A stretch of DNA of 64,000 bases from Paraburkholderia adhaesiva. GTDB taxonomy: Bacteria; Pseudomonadota; Gammaproteobacteria; Burkholderiales; Burkholderiaceae. The notes under the pieces are model-generated. The model was not told where the DNA came from. It did not search any database and saw nothing but the letters and a program-made list of their open reading frames with translations. The position numbers and the translations under genes were made by a program. Where the stretch lies: positions 310,001-374,000 of the forward strand of contig NZ_JAJEJQ010000004.1 of NCBI RefSeq assembly GCF_021390575.1, in the 5' to 3' direction. Below are positions 9,121-19,562 of this stretch, piece by piece (positions within the stretch are counted from its first letter, which is position 1; each line of letters opens with the position of its first letter).

Positions 9121-11184
9121 ATGAGAAACATGAAGATAAAAAATCGTCTTGCGGATTGCATTCTGGCGCTCGTGACGTTGCTTTTGCTAACACCCGTAGT
9201 GGCAAGAGCGCAATTAAAAGATGGTTTTATAGAGCAGGCTGTTCTGAACCAGTTTCATGTTGGCGTCGGCGAGCGTGCGATCAGCTTCGGGGGAGGATCC
9301 GATCATCCATATACGCTTACCGTGTTTGGCCCGGGGCTGTTTTATCTCGACGGCTATGATCACGACAAGAATCGAGTATGGCGATCCGCACCCTTGCCGC
9401 TCGGGGAATGTTATTTGGCCGGCCGGCTTGGCAATACTAGCATCGTAAGGTTATCGGGTGACCGACTACTCCTGAGCGCAGACTGTGCAGGAACGACGTC
9501 ATTCTATATCCGGCTTCCGAGTGGCCTCATGCTCTCGTTCTCCGCAACGTCGCGAGGCGAGGTTACGGTCTGGCCGATAGTTGAAGCGCCATCGCCCGTG
9601 GATACGGTGGCATTGGAAGCGGATTTGCGAGACGTGTGGCGGAATTATCCCTTCAATGAGAGTCAGATGGTCGCCGGCGGCCCTCCGTCTGAATTCCATT
9701 TCCACATCGCGCCCCGCCCCGTGTCCTCGGAATGGGCCGATGCGATTGAGCGTGCGCGCGGGTTGTTCCACGTGGCGGGACAACGGGCCGAAGTATCAAA
9801 TGTCCTGGAGCCTTTGCTAACTCACAGCGACTGGCGCAACGCCGGACTCAATATCGGACAGATCAACGACGCGGCCTACTTCCTGTCGCTCGGCGATCGT
9901 TGCGACGATCAATTTGCAGCTTTGAACATGCTGAAGGAGGTCCTGCGGCGCGACCCCACGCGGACAGTGGCGCATCTTAATCTCGGTGACATTTATGCGC
10001 GGACCGGGCCGCAGGTTTGCAAAGCGCGATTCTACAAAAACGCCTCGCAGTACGCAGAAGAAGAATATCGTCTGTACTGTTCCGCCTTGGGGCCGACAAA
10101 AGTGCCGCCGGTCACTGCAATTCGATTAAGCCAAGCCTTGGGCAGCAAACATCTCAATGAACAGGTCTGTCATCCTCACTATGGACTGTTTCGAGCCATA
10201 GCTGCACGGGATTCTGAAGCTCTTGCTCAGACATTGGCGGATCCGGACATCGACGTGAACGAACCGAATCCGGCTGGCGTCACGCCCCTGTTGGCGGCAC
10301 TAAAAGCCAAGCAGGGTGAATTTGCACGACAGTTGATTGCGCACGGTGCGGACCCAAACAAAGCGCTCGCCGACGAATTCTCACCGCCGCTAGTACAAGC
10401 CATCTATAACCACGATGTAGAAACGGTACAGGCGTTGCTCAAGGTCGGTGCAGAGACGGAATTCTTCGGCCGTCAAAGAGTTAATCCGTTTCCGCTGGCT
10501 GCGAGTCTCGACGCTTTGACTCCAGAGGAGGCGGCCGCAAAAATGACCATTCTTCAAGCCTTGCTTGCGGCAAATCCCGCATTGACTAGCCAGGTGGACG
10601 ACGAAGGCGACAATGCGCTCTACCAGGCTGCGGGCGCACTGGGCGAATTTGATGGGAATGAGGTCATAGATTTTCTGTCGAAAGCTGGCGTCGCGGTTAA
10701 TCAGCCGAACAAATACGGCCGGACACCAATCTTTGCTGTGGCGCCGTTCAAAAGCAACAAGGCGGCAGAGAGGCAAGCGCGATTGCTGGCGATTGGAGCC
10801 AACCCGAATCAGCAGAGTGTGAACGGATCGACACCCTTGATCTATCTGTTCGACTGGTCAGGATCGGTTCCGAGCGTGCAGGCGGCGATGGTCAAGGTGC
10901 TGTTGGAGCACGGCGCGGACCCGAATTTGACGGAAGCCGACAGCGATCGAACCACTGCGCTGACCCGCGCCGCACTAACGGCGAATCTGGAGGCGGTCGC
11001 CGCGCTTCTGGCCCGTGGCGCCCAAGTTCCCGGCGCGAGCCGAATTTGGCCGCCCCTGCCGGCGCGCGTTCACGAGCAGGGCGACAGTGCGGCGCGTTGC
11101 GCGTGTGATGCCGAATTGGTCGCACGGTATCGCCAGGTGGAAGCCCTGCTGCGGGCTGCGGACAAAGCGAAGCCGACCCAATAG
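9121..11184 (+). CDS. Exported ankyrin-repeat protein
   Basis: 687 residues from the ATG chosen (MRNMKIKNRL); an upstream TTG is unlikely. The signal peptide ends at VVARAQ. The first 350 residues are unassigned, with a TPR-like section (LGDRCDDQFAALNMLKEVLR). The rest holds ankyrin repeats, recognisable from NPAGVTPLLAALKAKQGEFA, LIAHGADPNKA, TALTRAALTANLEAVAALLARGA and similar units. Periplasmic ankyrin proteins often bind partners and some act as immunity or chaperone factors; that role here is inference. It lies in a run of repeat-containing exported proteins. Confidence 0.8.
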   Translation: MRNMKIKNRLADCILALVTLLLLTPVVARAQLKDGFIEQAVLNQFHVGVGERAISFGGGSDHPYTLTVFGPGLFYLDGYDHDKNRVWRSAPLPLGECYLAGRLGNTSIVRLSGDRLLLSADCAGTTSFYIRLPSGLMLSFSATSRGEVTVWPIVEAPSPVDTVALEADLRDVWRNYPFNESQMVAGGPPSEFHFHIAPRPVSSEWADAIERARGLFHVAGQRAEVSNVLEPLLTHSDWRNAGLNIGQINDAAYFLSLGDRCDDQFAALNMLKEVLRRDPTRTVAHLNLGDIYARTGPQVCKARFYKNASQYAEEEYRLYCSALGPTKVPPVTAIRLSQALGSKHLNEQVCHPHYGLFRAIAARDSEALAQTLADPDIDVNEPNPAGVTPLLAALKAKQGEFARQLIAHGADPNKALADEFSPPLVQAIYNHDVETVQALLKVGAETEFFGRQRVNPFPLAASLDALTPEEAAAKMTILQALLAANPALTSQVDDEGDNALYQAAGALGEFDGNEVIDFLSKAGVAVNQPNKYGRTPIFAVAPFKSNKAAERQARLLAIGANPNQQSVNGSTPLIYLFDWSGSVPSVQAAMVKVLLEHGADPNLTEADSDRTTALTRAALTANLEAVAALLARGAQVPGASRIWPPLPARVHEQGDSAARCACDAELVARYRQVEALLRAADKAKPTQ

Positions 11185-11242
11185 GGGAGCCACGCGTTGA
11201 AGACATAGGTCTTCATTTTTAGGGCAATCTCGTATCACACTG

Positions 11243-11287
11243 GGCGGTTTCAAGAGCGAAGTGTCGCATTTCGCTCTTGAAACCGCC
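11243..11287. repeat. 18-bp perfect hairpin flanked by GTATCACA direct repeats
   Basis: GGCGGTTTCAAGAGCGAA is followed after 9 bases by its exact reverse complement. The 8-base word GTATCACA occurs just outside both arms in direct orientation. There is no T-tract, so it is not a typical intrinsic terminator, although it follows the ankyrin gene by about 60 bases. It may be a small palindromic mobile repeat with a target duplication, or a terminator working in both directions. Confidence 0.6.
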
Positions 11288-11427
11288 AGGGTATCACAAC
11301 AACAACGTGTATGGGCAGAACGGCGCCGATGATTTACCGCTCGTCGGCATCGGCCGGGCCGGCAGGCATGGCGGGATAGATCGGTCAGTGCTTCGGAAAA
11401 CCTCTATGGATAAAGGACTATCAATAA

Positions 11428-13196
11428 ATGGCTGAACCACTTTTCATACTGGCCGATATCGAAATCAGTGTCCCGGCGTTGCGCCGGTGGCTGAAGTCCG
11501 CACCGCTGTCCCCCGCAACATTCGATGATTGGCCAGAATCCTTGTTTCACAGCGGTTCTGGCATCTCCCACGTCGCGGAACCAACGCAGCCCAGCGTCAT
11601 CGACGAACTGATTACCTACTGCGTCGACAGTTTCGGGCTTGGCGATGGCCACCTTCATTTTAAATATGACGAACAGTCAAAGGCGCTCCATTTTGCGGTG
11701 TGCTCCCGGTACGGCGATGAAAAGGGAGTCATGGAAAGCGCGATCTTCCTCTGCGCGTTGCTGCGCGGCCTTGCGCAAGTCTATACCGCAAAAAAACGTC
11801 TTTTATCCGCCTGTTTGACACAGGAGCTGATCTATTGTGTATCGAGATCACCAGGAAAACCTCGCGTATTCGGCTCGATCCGGCGAATGATCGGCTACCT
11901 CCAGCATGGTTTGGTGAGTGGATCAGCCAGGACAACCTGGGCGACCCGGCCAATCTCGTGGCAGCGCTGTTTCCGCCACTGGCGCGCGCAGTGAAGAAAC
12001 AGGTCGCTCTGGGCCCGCTGTACGCGAGCCCCCAGGCACCTCACAGATATGACGGTTTTTTCTGGACAGATGGCGCGGATATTTATCGCTGGCCGGGTGA
12101 CCAGCCTGTGCAAAACGCAGACCCAAAAACTTTTCGTCGGGTCACCCCGGCTAATTTGATGGACTCGGCCTTTTACGCGGATGCGCGCCATCTCTGGTAT
12201 TGCGATCCGATGGCATACGCAAACATGGTGCTCGTGCAATCGCTTGAACCCGGCATCTCCATGCAGGGTTGGCGTCCCTTCAGTTCTGACGGAGTGCCGC
12301 TATTGCGTTGCGCCGATACCGTGTGGGCTGTCGCGGACATTGACTATCCCAATGGGGGGAATATTCCGGATGAGGTGAACTACCCCAAAAAAAGGAATAC
12401 CCAAAGCAACGTTAAAAGTGTTTTGCACGCCATTCAATCGCAGGGCGGCATCCCGGTATGGGAAAAAAGGTACAACTTTGAATACTTGCGCCCCACCCGG
12501 GTGGAAGGCACTTCATTCGTTCATGTGAAAGACAGGCTATTCGAAGATAGCAAGTCAGTCTATGTCCAAACAAAGCGGGGCTTGATCCACTTAGAGGGCG
12601 CGTTGCCAAGGATGACGACGTTTCTGGGTGACCTAAGCTGCAACAACGGACGGATTTTCCGCTACGGATGCGAGATTCTACAGCATGTGGATGCCGCTTC
12701 GCTGCGTTATATTGGCGACGAATTATACGCAGACAAGGATCACGTCTACCTTCTTCGCCATGACATGGAAGGCTCCGACTACTGTCCGAATCTGCATATC
12801 CTTGACGATGCGCAGCCGGCGAATTTCCGGATCATTCGCACCATGGGAAATGACATCCTTGTAGGGGATGAAAAGCAAGTCTGGCTCAATGGCGAAATCA
12901 TCCATGGCTTGATTCCCGGCGCGCTCAGATTTATAGGTTCGTATTTCTGGACAGACGAAAATCAGGTTTATTACTGCGCGGAAGTGATTCCGGATGCAGA
13001 TCCCAACGAATTTGAAGTACTGGCCAATTCCGGCTACGCCCGCCAGAGAGCGACGGTTTATTTTGGCGCCCGACAGATTCCCGGAGCCGATGCCGCGACT
13101 TTTGTCGCGTACGGCTGGACCTCTGCTTGCGACCGGTATGGTCGTTATGACTTAGGGCGGGCCGTTGATGATCCCGGCCAGGAAGTTGAGCGGTAG
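11428..13196 (+). CDS. DKNYY-type repeat protein split by a -1 frame change
   Basis: Two overlapping frames make one protein. The first (about 123 codons) begins MAEPLFILADIE. The second continues after the slippery run with FIRLFDTGADLLCIEITR and goes on for about 465 residues through repeats of the type FFWTDGADIYRWPG, AFYADARHLWYCDP and YFWTDENQVYYCAE, the DKNYY pattern (strand-turn units around an aromatic pair). No start with a ribosome-binding site precedes the second frame, and the first frame degenerates after the run. The combined product would be about 589 residues. Whether the shift is programmed or a mutation cannot be told from one sequence. No signal peptide. Confidence 0.65.
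11790..11796 (+). other. A AAA AAA slippery heptamer at the DKNYY frame change
   Basis: Seven adenines lie in the register GCA AAA AAA CGT, which fits X XXY YYZ, the form needed for -1 ribosomal slippage. A -1 shift here leads exactly into the long downstream frame. The same tract is also a hotspot for single-base deletion or insertion, so mutation or assembly error is an equal explanation. Confidence 0.5.
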
Positions 13197-13642
13197 GCGC
13201 GGCCGTTCAGATGAAACCGATGCCGTCGATATTTTTTCAAAAAATTTATTGTTTTTGTGCTAAATCGCTAAAGCTGTAATTGGCGTCTCGTCATGCACAT
13301 CTCCGCGAAGGCTCATCCGATAAGGCTCGAAATTTAACCTGATGCAGAATTCTGGGTTGCCACGGTAATGTTGAACAGGGCCGCTATAGATGGTTTATGC
13401 GTTATAAGGCGCAGGTGCAAGGGCAAAGGAAAAGGACGATGAGCCAGCAGGCAATCACGATGCCGGCAGATCAGGATAGGAAAGTCGAGTTGCGATGCCA
13501 ACGCACCCGCCACAACAAGTTTCTCGACACAATGAATACGAGTGGGAGTGTGCACCGGGATAAACGCTTCCGTGAGAATAAGTATCGTGCTTTTGGTGAT
13601 CGCGAGCGCGTTCCAGTGTTTTTGCTTGCGTTGCTTTTCGGT
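13197..13642. other. Intergenic region without a supportable gene
   Basis: AT-rich start (TTTTTTCAAAAAATTTA) just after the DKNYY gene, then mixed sequence up to the edge of the IS66 fragment. Short open frames on both strands lack ribosome-binding sites and look random. No RNA gene or clear promoter recognised. Confidence 0.4.
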
Positions 13643-14408
13643 GCGCGATGACCGGAATTCCGGCGACATGACGCCGCCCGCCGTATGGTTCGCGTACAGT
13701 CCCGACCGAAAAGGCATCCACCCGCAGCAGCATCTTGAACCGTTCGGCGGCACCTTGCAGGCCGATGCTTATGGCGGCTACCAGGCCATCTACGAAACAG
13801 GCCGTGTGCGTAAGGCTGCATGCTGGGCGCATGCGCGCCGTCAGTTTTACGAACTACATGCGGCACGACCTAACGCATTCAACACCGAAGCGCTCGAACG
13901 CATTGGCGCCTTGTATCGGGTCGAGGAAGCGGTTCGGGGGAAACCGCCCGATGAGCGGCGTGCATACCGGCAAGCCCATGCCCGACCGCTGCTCGATCAA
14001 CTCCATGCGTGGCTCACCGCCATGCTGGAAACGCTCTCGCGCAAATCCGACACGAGCCGGGCGATTCTCTATGCCCTGAACCGGTGGGAGGCGCTCACGC
14101 GCTACGGCGATGACGGACAACTGGAGATCGACAACCTGCCGGTTGAGCGTGCGCTGCGCGGCGTGGCTATCGGGCGCCGGAACTATCTGTTCGCCGGCGC
14201 GGATTCGGGCGGAGAGCGTGCCGCCGCAGTCTACAGCCTGATCGGCACGGCAAAGCTAAACGGCGTCGATCCTGAAGCATATCTACGCCGCGTGCTCGGG
14301 CGTATCGCGGATCACCCGATCAACCAGATCGAGGCGCTTCTGCCGTGGAATCTGGATCAGTCCTCGTACTCAACCGGTGTCTCGCCGCAGTCCAGCACGA
14401 TGGAGTGA
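13643..14408 (+). pseudogene. IS66-family transposase (TnpC), C-terminal fragment
   Basis: The frame reads as the catalytic C-terminal half of IS66 TnpC: VWFAYSPDRKG, LQADAYGGY, ACWAHARRQFYEL, then DNLPVERALRGVAIGRRNYL and the usual end QIEALLPWNL. The DDE aspartate (LQADAYGGY) and glutamate (VERALR) regions are present, but the N-terminal zinc-finger/coiled-coil half and tnpA/tnpB are absent. The last roughly 50 bases run into the neighbouring minus-strand gene. It is a dead fragment. Confidence 0.85.
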
Positions 14409-14728
14409 ATGCGGATCTCGCACCAGTCCCGGAACATCTTGATCGTCCGGTTGCGCGGCCACAGCGCTGGATCGGTGTACCAGTCCTCAAGCATGTGTTC
14501 GAAGAGCGCCTTCCAGTTACGCTGAATCCAGCGCTTGCCAGGCTGATCCGGGTCCTCGGTTCCGCTCGTCGGAATCAGAAAGGCTGACGGCTCCTCCTGC
14601 GCATCCGCGAGTGTGACGGTGGGATTCGCTGGAGCCGGGTCCGCTGCGTTGATCCACGCGACGAACGGCGCCTTCGGCACGATGAGGGCAACAACCCGAT
14701 TGGAAACGAACAGCGGTTCAAGCGACAT
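14357..14728 (-). CDS. Hypothetical protein overlapping the IS66 fragment
   Basis: 123 residues from MSLEPLFVSNR; an ATG five codons upstream also exists. The sequence is regular, with a proline/alanine-rich middle and a tryptophan-rich C-terminus (KRWIQRNWKALFEHMLEDWY). It converges on and overlaps the IS66 tnpC end by about 50 bases. Whether it is an IS passenger or a host gene cut by the IS is unresolved. No function assigned. Confidence 0.55.
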   Translation of the reverse strand: MSLEPLFVSNRVVALIVPKAPFVAWINAADPAPANPTVTLADAQEEPSAFLIPTSGTEDPDQPGKRWIQRNWKALFEHMLEDWYTDPALWPRNRTIKMFRDWCEIRIHSIVLDCGETPVEYED

Positions 14729-14930
14729 GCATTCGGTCCTCATAGCAGAAGACCGAATGCTAAAGCAAGGCGGCCGTTATGACACGCTTACCCTAAAGCG
14801 TGGGATTAAGATCTTAATCTTTACGATACCCGTGGTATCGCAGTTCGCAACGATTTTGCTCTGTTGCTTGCCGCCCAAAAAACACGACAACCGTTATGGT
14901 TCGGATCCGCGAGAACACAAGGAAGTGACG

Positions 14931-15137
14931 ATGTCACGTTGGTCGCAGCTTGCCGCCTGCCTGACCTTTGCTTGGATTTTCCTCAGTTTTGTCCTTGTCG
15001 GAAGCGACAGCAGTACTTCCGATCTAATCAATTGGGCCGTTGTCGCAATCTACGTCGCGCCAGTAGCCACACTGTGGTTTACATACGCACTCCGGCTAAA
15101 GTTTATAGCGGGCCGCCGAGTGCCGAATAGACGATGA
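14931..15137 (+). CDS. Small two-helix membrane protein
   Basis: 68 residues starting at an ATG 7 bases after a good ribosome-binding site (AAGGAAG). Two hydrophobic segments (LAACLTFAWIFLSFVLV and INWAVVAIYVAPVATLWF) and a basic C-terminus (RLKFIAGRRVPNRR) give a hairpin with both ends probably in the cytoplasm. No family recognised. Confidence 0.6.
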   Translation: MSRWSQLAACLTFAWIFLSFVLVGSDSSTSDLINWAVVAIYVAPVATLWFTYALRLKFIAGRRVPNRR

Positions 15138-15224
15138 ACTGCTGGCGTGTTGATTCTGGTGCTATCAATCCCGTTCAACAAATGAAACTATGGCACGCGA
15201 AGGATGACACAATACTGACGCCGT

Positions 15225-15377
15225 TGGGTGGTGGAGCGCAGCTTCGGCTGGCTGAACCGCTTTCGCCGGCTCACGCGAGATTACGAACGCCTGCCCGAGA
15301 CACTGGCGGGGTTTCAGTTCGTGATCTTTTCCGTTCTGATGCTCGTTCATTTCGCAAACCTGACGAAAAGTGCCTAA
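15225..15377 (+). pseudogene. IS5-family transposase, C-terminal 50 residues
   Basis: The frame reads WVVERSFGWLNRFRRL then FVIFSVLMLVHFA and a stop, the standard C-terminus of IS5-family (IS427/IS1031-type) transposases including the catalytic-Glu region (VERSFGW). The upstream part is missing. It abuts an IS481 remnant on its right. Confidence 0.8.
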
Positions 15378-15399
15378 CACACGGTCTAGCCCCGTGACG

Positions 15400-15546
15400 C
15401 CGTCGGCCAAGCCACTTGCGCACAGTCGGAGCCGTTACCACATCGCTCGCAGCAGCGTCAGTCACGCTTGCGTCTTGTTCGGTGATTTCGAGGACCATTT
15501 CCAGTCGACGGGCAAAAGTGAGTCGGGCATTCTTATGGCCGTTCAT
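15400..15546 (-). pseudogene. IS481-family transposase, N-terminal fragment
   Basis: The minus strand encodes a start typical of IS481 transposases: MNGHKNARLTFARRLEMV, then a helix-turn-helix stretch ending VTAPTVRKWLGR. Homology stops abruptly near the IS5 remnant; the DDE catalytic domain is gone. The roughly 100 bases upstream of its start probably contain the IS481 end. Confidence 0.75.
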
Positions 15547-15654
15547 CCGGCTGATTTCCTCGGTTCTGGGTGTTTGGCGACTTCCAGTTTTCCAGATTCA
15601 GTTCGGATGAACCATACATACAACCTATTGAAGCTTCACACCTAGATCGTTGCC

Positions 15655-17970
15655 ATGAACACGCCGACCGTCATCCGTCGCTATGCGTTGCCACTTTTGC
15701 TTGCATACGGCGGTTTCGCGTACGCGGATACCAGCCCGCCCGAGCCGGTCGACGCGCCGGCGCCGCTTCTGATCCCGGTGTGCGCCCAGACGCTCTATCA
15801 CGCCTGCGGGCTGGTGGATCGCCATGGCAACTGGGTAGTTGAGCCCGCGTACGGCCAGTTGTACGCCAGCGGTAAGCTATGGGTGGTCGAGCGTGAATCC
15901 GGCCTGATGGGCCTGCTCGATGCCAACGGCAAAACTATCATCCAGCCTTCCCTACAGAGCATTGGCCTCTTCAGTGAAGGTCTCGCGCCGGCCCAGCGCT
16001 GGGGCAGCGATAAGTACGGCTACATCGATGCGAAGGGGCAATTCGTGATCGCGCCCGATTACACCTCCGCCGGTGGTTTCTCCGGCGGGCTGGCGGTGGT
16101 TAGCACTACAGTGGATGATGAGATGGGCGTGATTGATCGGCAGAACCATCTCGTGGTGCCATTTGGGCAATACGATCACGTGGACGCCTACGCCTACGGT
16201 CTGGCCACGGTACAGCGGGGTGGCGACTGGGGCGTCATCGACGCGCACGGCAGGCTCGTGCTGCCACTGCGACCACGCCAGAACCTGGTCGTGATCGGCC
16301 CCGATCGGATCCTGGCGGTGACCGCATCGTCGCAGCAGACCGGAAGTAATCGTTACGCTCTGCTCGACGGGCAGGGCCATGAGCTGTTCGCGGTAGCGGG
16401 CCAGAACGCGGTGATCCAGACGCCCACAGAGGGTTTGTCGTTTTTCACCGATGCCCAAGGTCGTACCGGCGTGCTCGACATTCAGGCAGGCCGCATTGTC
16501 ATCGCACCGCACAAGGACTGGTCCAACAGCTGGCCGTTTTCCGACGGCGTAGCCTGGGTCAGCCTAGCCGGTGGCACTGGCGACGAATCGGTCTACGTAC
16601 TGATCGACCACCACGGCAAGGATCTGTTGCGCCGCACCGGTGGTGGCGTCACCTATTTCCATAATGGCGTTGCCGCGGTGAGTGACAAGGATGATCACTG
16701 GGGCCTGATTGACCACAGCGGGCGCTTCGTGCATACCATGACATACAGCGGCAGCGCGCCAGCGTGGGAATGGTCCGAGCAGACGCCGCGCGATGGCGAC
16801 GCGCTGAAGTTCACCCAGTCCAACGCACAAGATAGTTCCGACAAGACGGTGTGGATCGATGCCAGAGGCCAGACAATTGCCAGTGTGGAGCCACAGGCTT
16901 GTGGTATCGAGGCGGTGCGTAATGCAAAGGGCGACATCGTGTGGCCGCGGAACCTCGGAGATACCTGCACCGCCAAGGCGCAGGCGGAAGGCAGCCAGGC
17001 AGCCACCAGCGCAGGCGTGCAGGCGGTGTTGTTAGAGGCCGCGCAGCGCAAGCTGCAACTGGCGAAGGAAGAAGATCGCCGCCACGGCTATGAATTCGGC
17101 CCGTCGTCATCGGGCGACATCCTCGTGCCGCTGGACACCGTCTGGCAGCACGGTCCGGCCAGCATCAAGCTGGACGGGCCCGCTACATTCGAACTGCCAA
17201 AGGGCTATCACTACCTGTCGCCTGAGGCCGTGCGCAGATTGCCCGATCCGGTATCGCCAGGCGGGGGGCTGTCGGTGGCCCTGCTCGCGCCTGAGGATGG
17301 TCTCTGGGTCGGGCGCCTGGTGGTGGCGCAGCAGGGCTACGTGCCCAGTAAGGGCGCACAGCTTGATGCGCAGAAGCTGAAAGAGGCGATCAACTACTAC
17401 GGAACGCGTTTCGATATCCGCGCCTCGACGGGAATCGAGCACAACACGTCAATAGAGTGACTGGCCAACCCGACGTGGGATGCGGCGAAGCATCGCCTGA
17501 ACTGGGGCTATCGCCTCACCGACATAGGCTGGCCAGCAGGCGGGTTCCAGTTCGACAGACACGCCGAATTGAACAGCGTCACGCTGGGACGCCGCGACGT
17601 GGTCGCTCTGCAAATCACCATGGACGGCTTGGAGCAGGACGACCAGCAGATCGTGGCAGGCCATCCGTTGGAAGCACTGGCTGACGGCATCCATTTCGAC
17701 CCCGGCGCACGCTACGAAGACCACCAGGCTGACGACCCCGCGGCGACGCTTGGTCTGGAAGGCTTCATCACCGGCCCCAAGCCCGAGAAAATCAAGGCCT
17801 CAGATGAGGCCATCCAGCAAGGTATCGCGCACATGAACAAGCAGCGCGATCTGAATATTTTGGTCTCGTTGGGGCGCGGGGCCGTAATGCTGTTGATGCT
17901 GGTGGGGGTATGGTTCGCGCGTCGCCAGCTCAAGGCGACGCAAGGCAAGCAGTCAGGCGAAGGGAAGTGA
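15655..17970 (+). pseudogene. WG-repeat / DUF2167 fusion protein interrupted by an in-frame TGA
   Basis: Reading through one TGA (17458-17460) gives a 771-residue protein. The signal peptide ends at FAYADT. About eight WG repeats follow (GLVDRHGNWVVEPAYGQL, GYIDAKGQFVIAPDY and so on) to residue 430, then a coiled segment and a DUF2167 domain (FELPKGYHYLSPEAVRRL onward) ending in a membrane helix (GRGAVMLLMLVGVWF) and a basic tail. The stop replaces the tryptophan expected in the DUF2167 pattern (E-W-LANPTWD), so TGG to TGA is the likely change. Without readthrough the product loses its anchor. The start lies directly beside an IS481 end. Confidence 0.75.
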
Positions 17971-17994
17971 ATCTGATATCGAATTAGAGGGTGT

Positions 17995-18096
17995 TTAGAA
18001 AATTCTGTTAAGGATTGCAAAGTGGACAAGCATAAGCACGGAGAATGCGATGAAGTGTCTGCCGAACTCTTCCCATCCAGACGCCTGAATCGGCAT
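17995..18096 (-). pseudogene. IS5-type transposase, C-terminal scrap
   Basis: 33 codons ending FIAFSVLMLVHFAILNRIF and a stop, closely matching the tail of the other IS5 scrap near 15.3 kb (FSVLMLVHFA shared). Just outside lies GAGGGTGTTTAGAAA, resembling an IS5-type terminal repeat. The rest of the element is gone. Confidence 0.5.
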
Positions 18097-18167
18097 GGCG
18101 GATTGATTTTTTGATCGCCCTTCTGGGCATCAACGTGAGGTATTTTTTTAAAAGGAATTTGATTGGC

Positions 18168-19562
18168 ATGCACAACGTACAGCGCTTCTTGTTCGCGACT
18201 ATCTTTTCCTTTGGCGTTTTCGCTACGATTGCAGGATGTAGCCAGACTCCAGCCCCATCTGCGGAAAAAATGCGTCCAGCAGCGCCTGCAGATCTCCAAT
18301 GGACTTTAACTAAGCCGATGCGGACAACACGCTATGGACACCTGGCAATTTCGCTTCCGGATGGCAAAGTACTGGTAACTGGCGGTTTCGGTGGAAAAGG
18401 TAGCGGTGATGTCCTGAGTTCGGCGGAGATTTACGATTCTATATCCCAGCGATGGTCGAACACGGGCGTCATGACAATTCCCCGTTTCGCTACCAAAGCC
18501 GTCCTGTTACTCGATGGTAGGGTGATGGTCGCGGGCGGACAGTCTATTGAGACCCTTACTGACGGAGGTGGATCGTTCACCACTCTTTCATATGATGGCG
18601 TCGCATCTGCTGAAGTGTATAACCCCGCGCATAAGGCGTGGTCCGCAGTCGAGCCAATGTCTGTCGGACGTCTGGGTCATACGCTTACCGTATTAAAAGA
18701 TGGTCGAGTACTTGCCGTTGGCGGTCGTAGTGCCACTGATGACGCGTTGGATTACAAAATTTTTGATTCTGCGGAGCTGTTCGATCCCGCTACAGATAAG
18801 TGGATGATGACTAAGAGCATGACCACACGACGTATTTGTCACACGGCCACGTTATTGCCGAATGGTAAGGTGCTTATCGCGGGAGGGCGAACCTGACGAC
18901 CCACCTATGACAACAAAACAGGGAGTTCATCGGCGGAGCTATATGACCCGGCCAGTGGCACCTGGATTCCGGCCGCCAACATGAGCGTGCCTCGCTGCGG
19001 TCACACGGCAACGCTCCTGCCATCGGGCAAGGTGTTGGTAACGGGCGGCGAAGATGACGAGAAGGCCAACGCAGACGCAGCAGTCGCCGAAGTCATTAAA
19101 GAGAAAGGTCCCGATGCCACGTCGGCTGACATCGGTGCGGCGTTCAACAGCGACACTCGGCCCTACTTGAATTCGGCGGAGGTCTATGATCCAGTCACGA
19201 ACCAATGGTTACCCACGGGGCACATGAACAACGCTCGGTCGGGGCATAGAGCGCTCCTATTGTCTAACGGAAACGTGCTTGTTACGCGAGGTCGCGACAG
19301 CAGAAGCCTAGATCTTGATTCGGCCGAAATTTACAGTCCGGCGAAACGCTCTTGGATTACTACGGGTTCCATGAATGATGTGGTAGGAATAGGGGCCACG
19401 CTTTCGTTGTTGCCCAATGGCAAGGTTCTTGCGGCGGGGGGAGATAGAGGCTATATAGAATCCAAGCCTGGCTTTAGAGAGCGACTTGCACGGGGAATCT
19501 ATAGGGAAGGAGATTTCAATGATAACTCTGCCCTTTCCGCAGCCGAGTTCTTAGATTATTGA
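18168..19562 (+). pseudogene. Kelch-repeat lipoprotein interrupted by an in-frame TGA
   Basis: The start ATG follows AAGGA at good spacing. A lipobox (IAGC, Cys at about residue 24) marks an exported lipoprotein. Reading through TGA at 18894-18896 gives about 464 residues of Kelch repeats, each with the unit ATLLPNGKVLIAGG / SAEVYDPAT..W..T (at least six). Family members form beta-propellers like galactose oxidase; there is no visible copper site. The two halves are in the same frame and continue the repeat period across the stop, so this is a single nonsense lesion. Confidence 0.75.

Noticed and set aside
17458..18896. Selenocysteine coding of the two TGA codons
   Set aside because: Neither position aligns with a known selenoprotein motif, no SECIS-like hairpin was noted, and the Trp position fits a simple TGG to TGA change.
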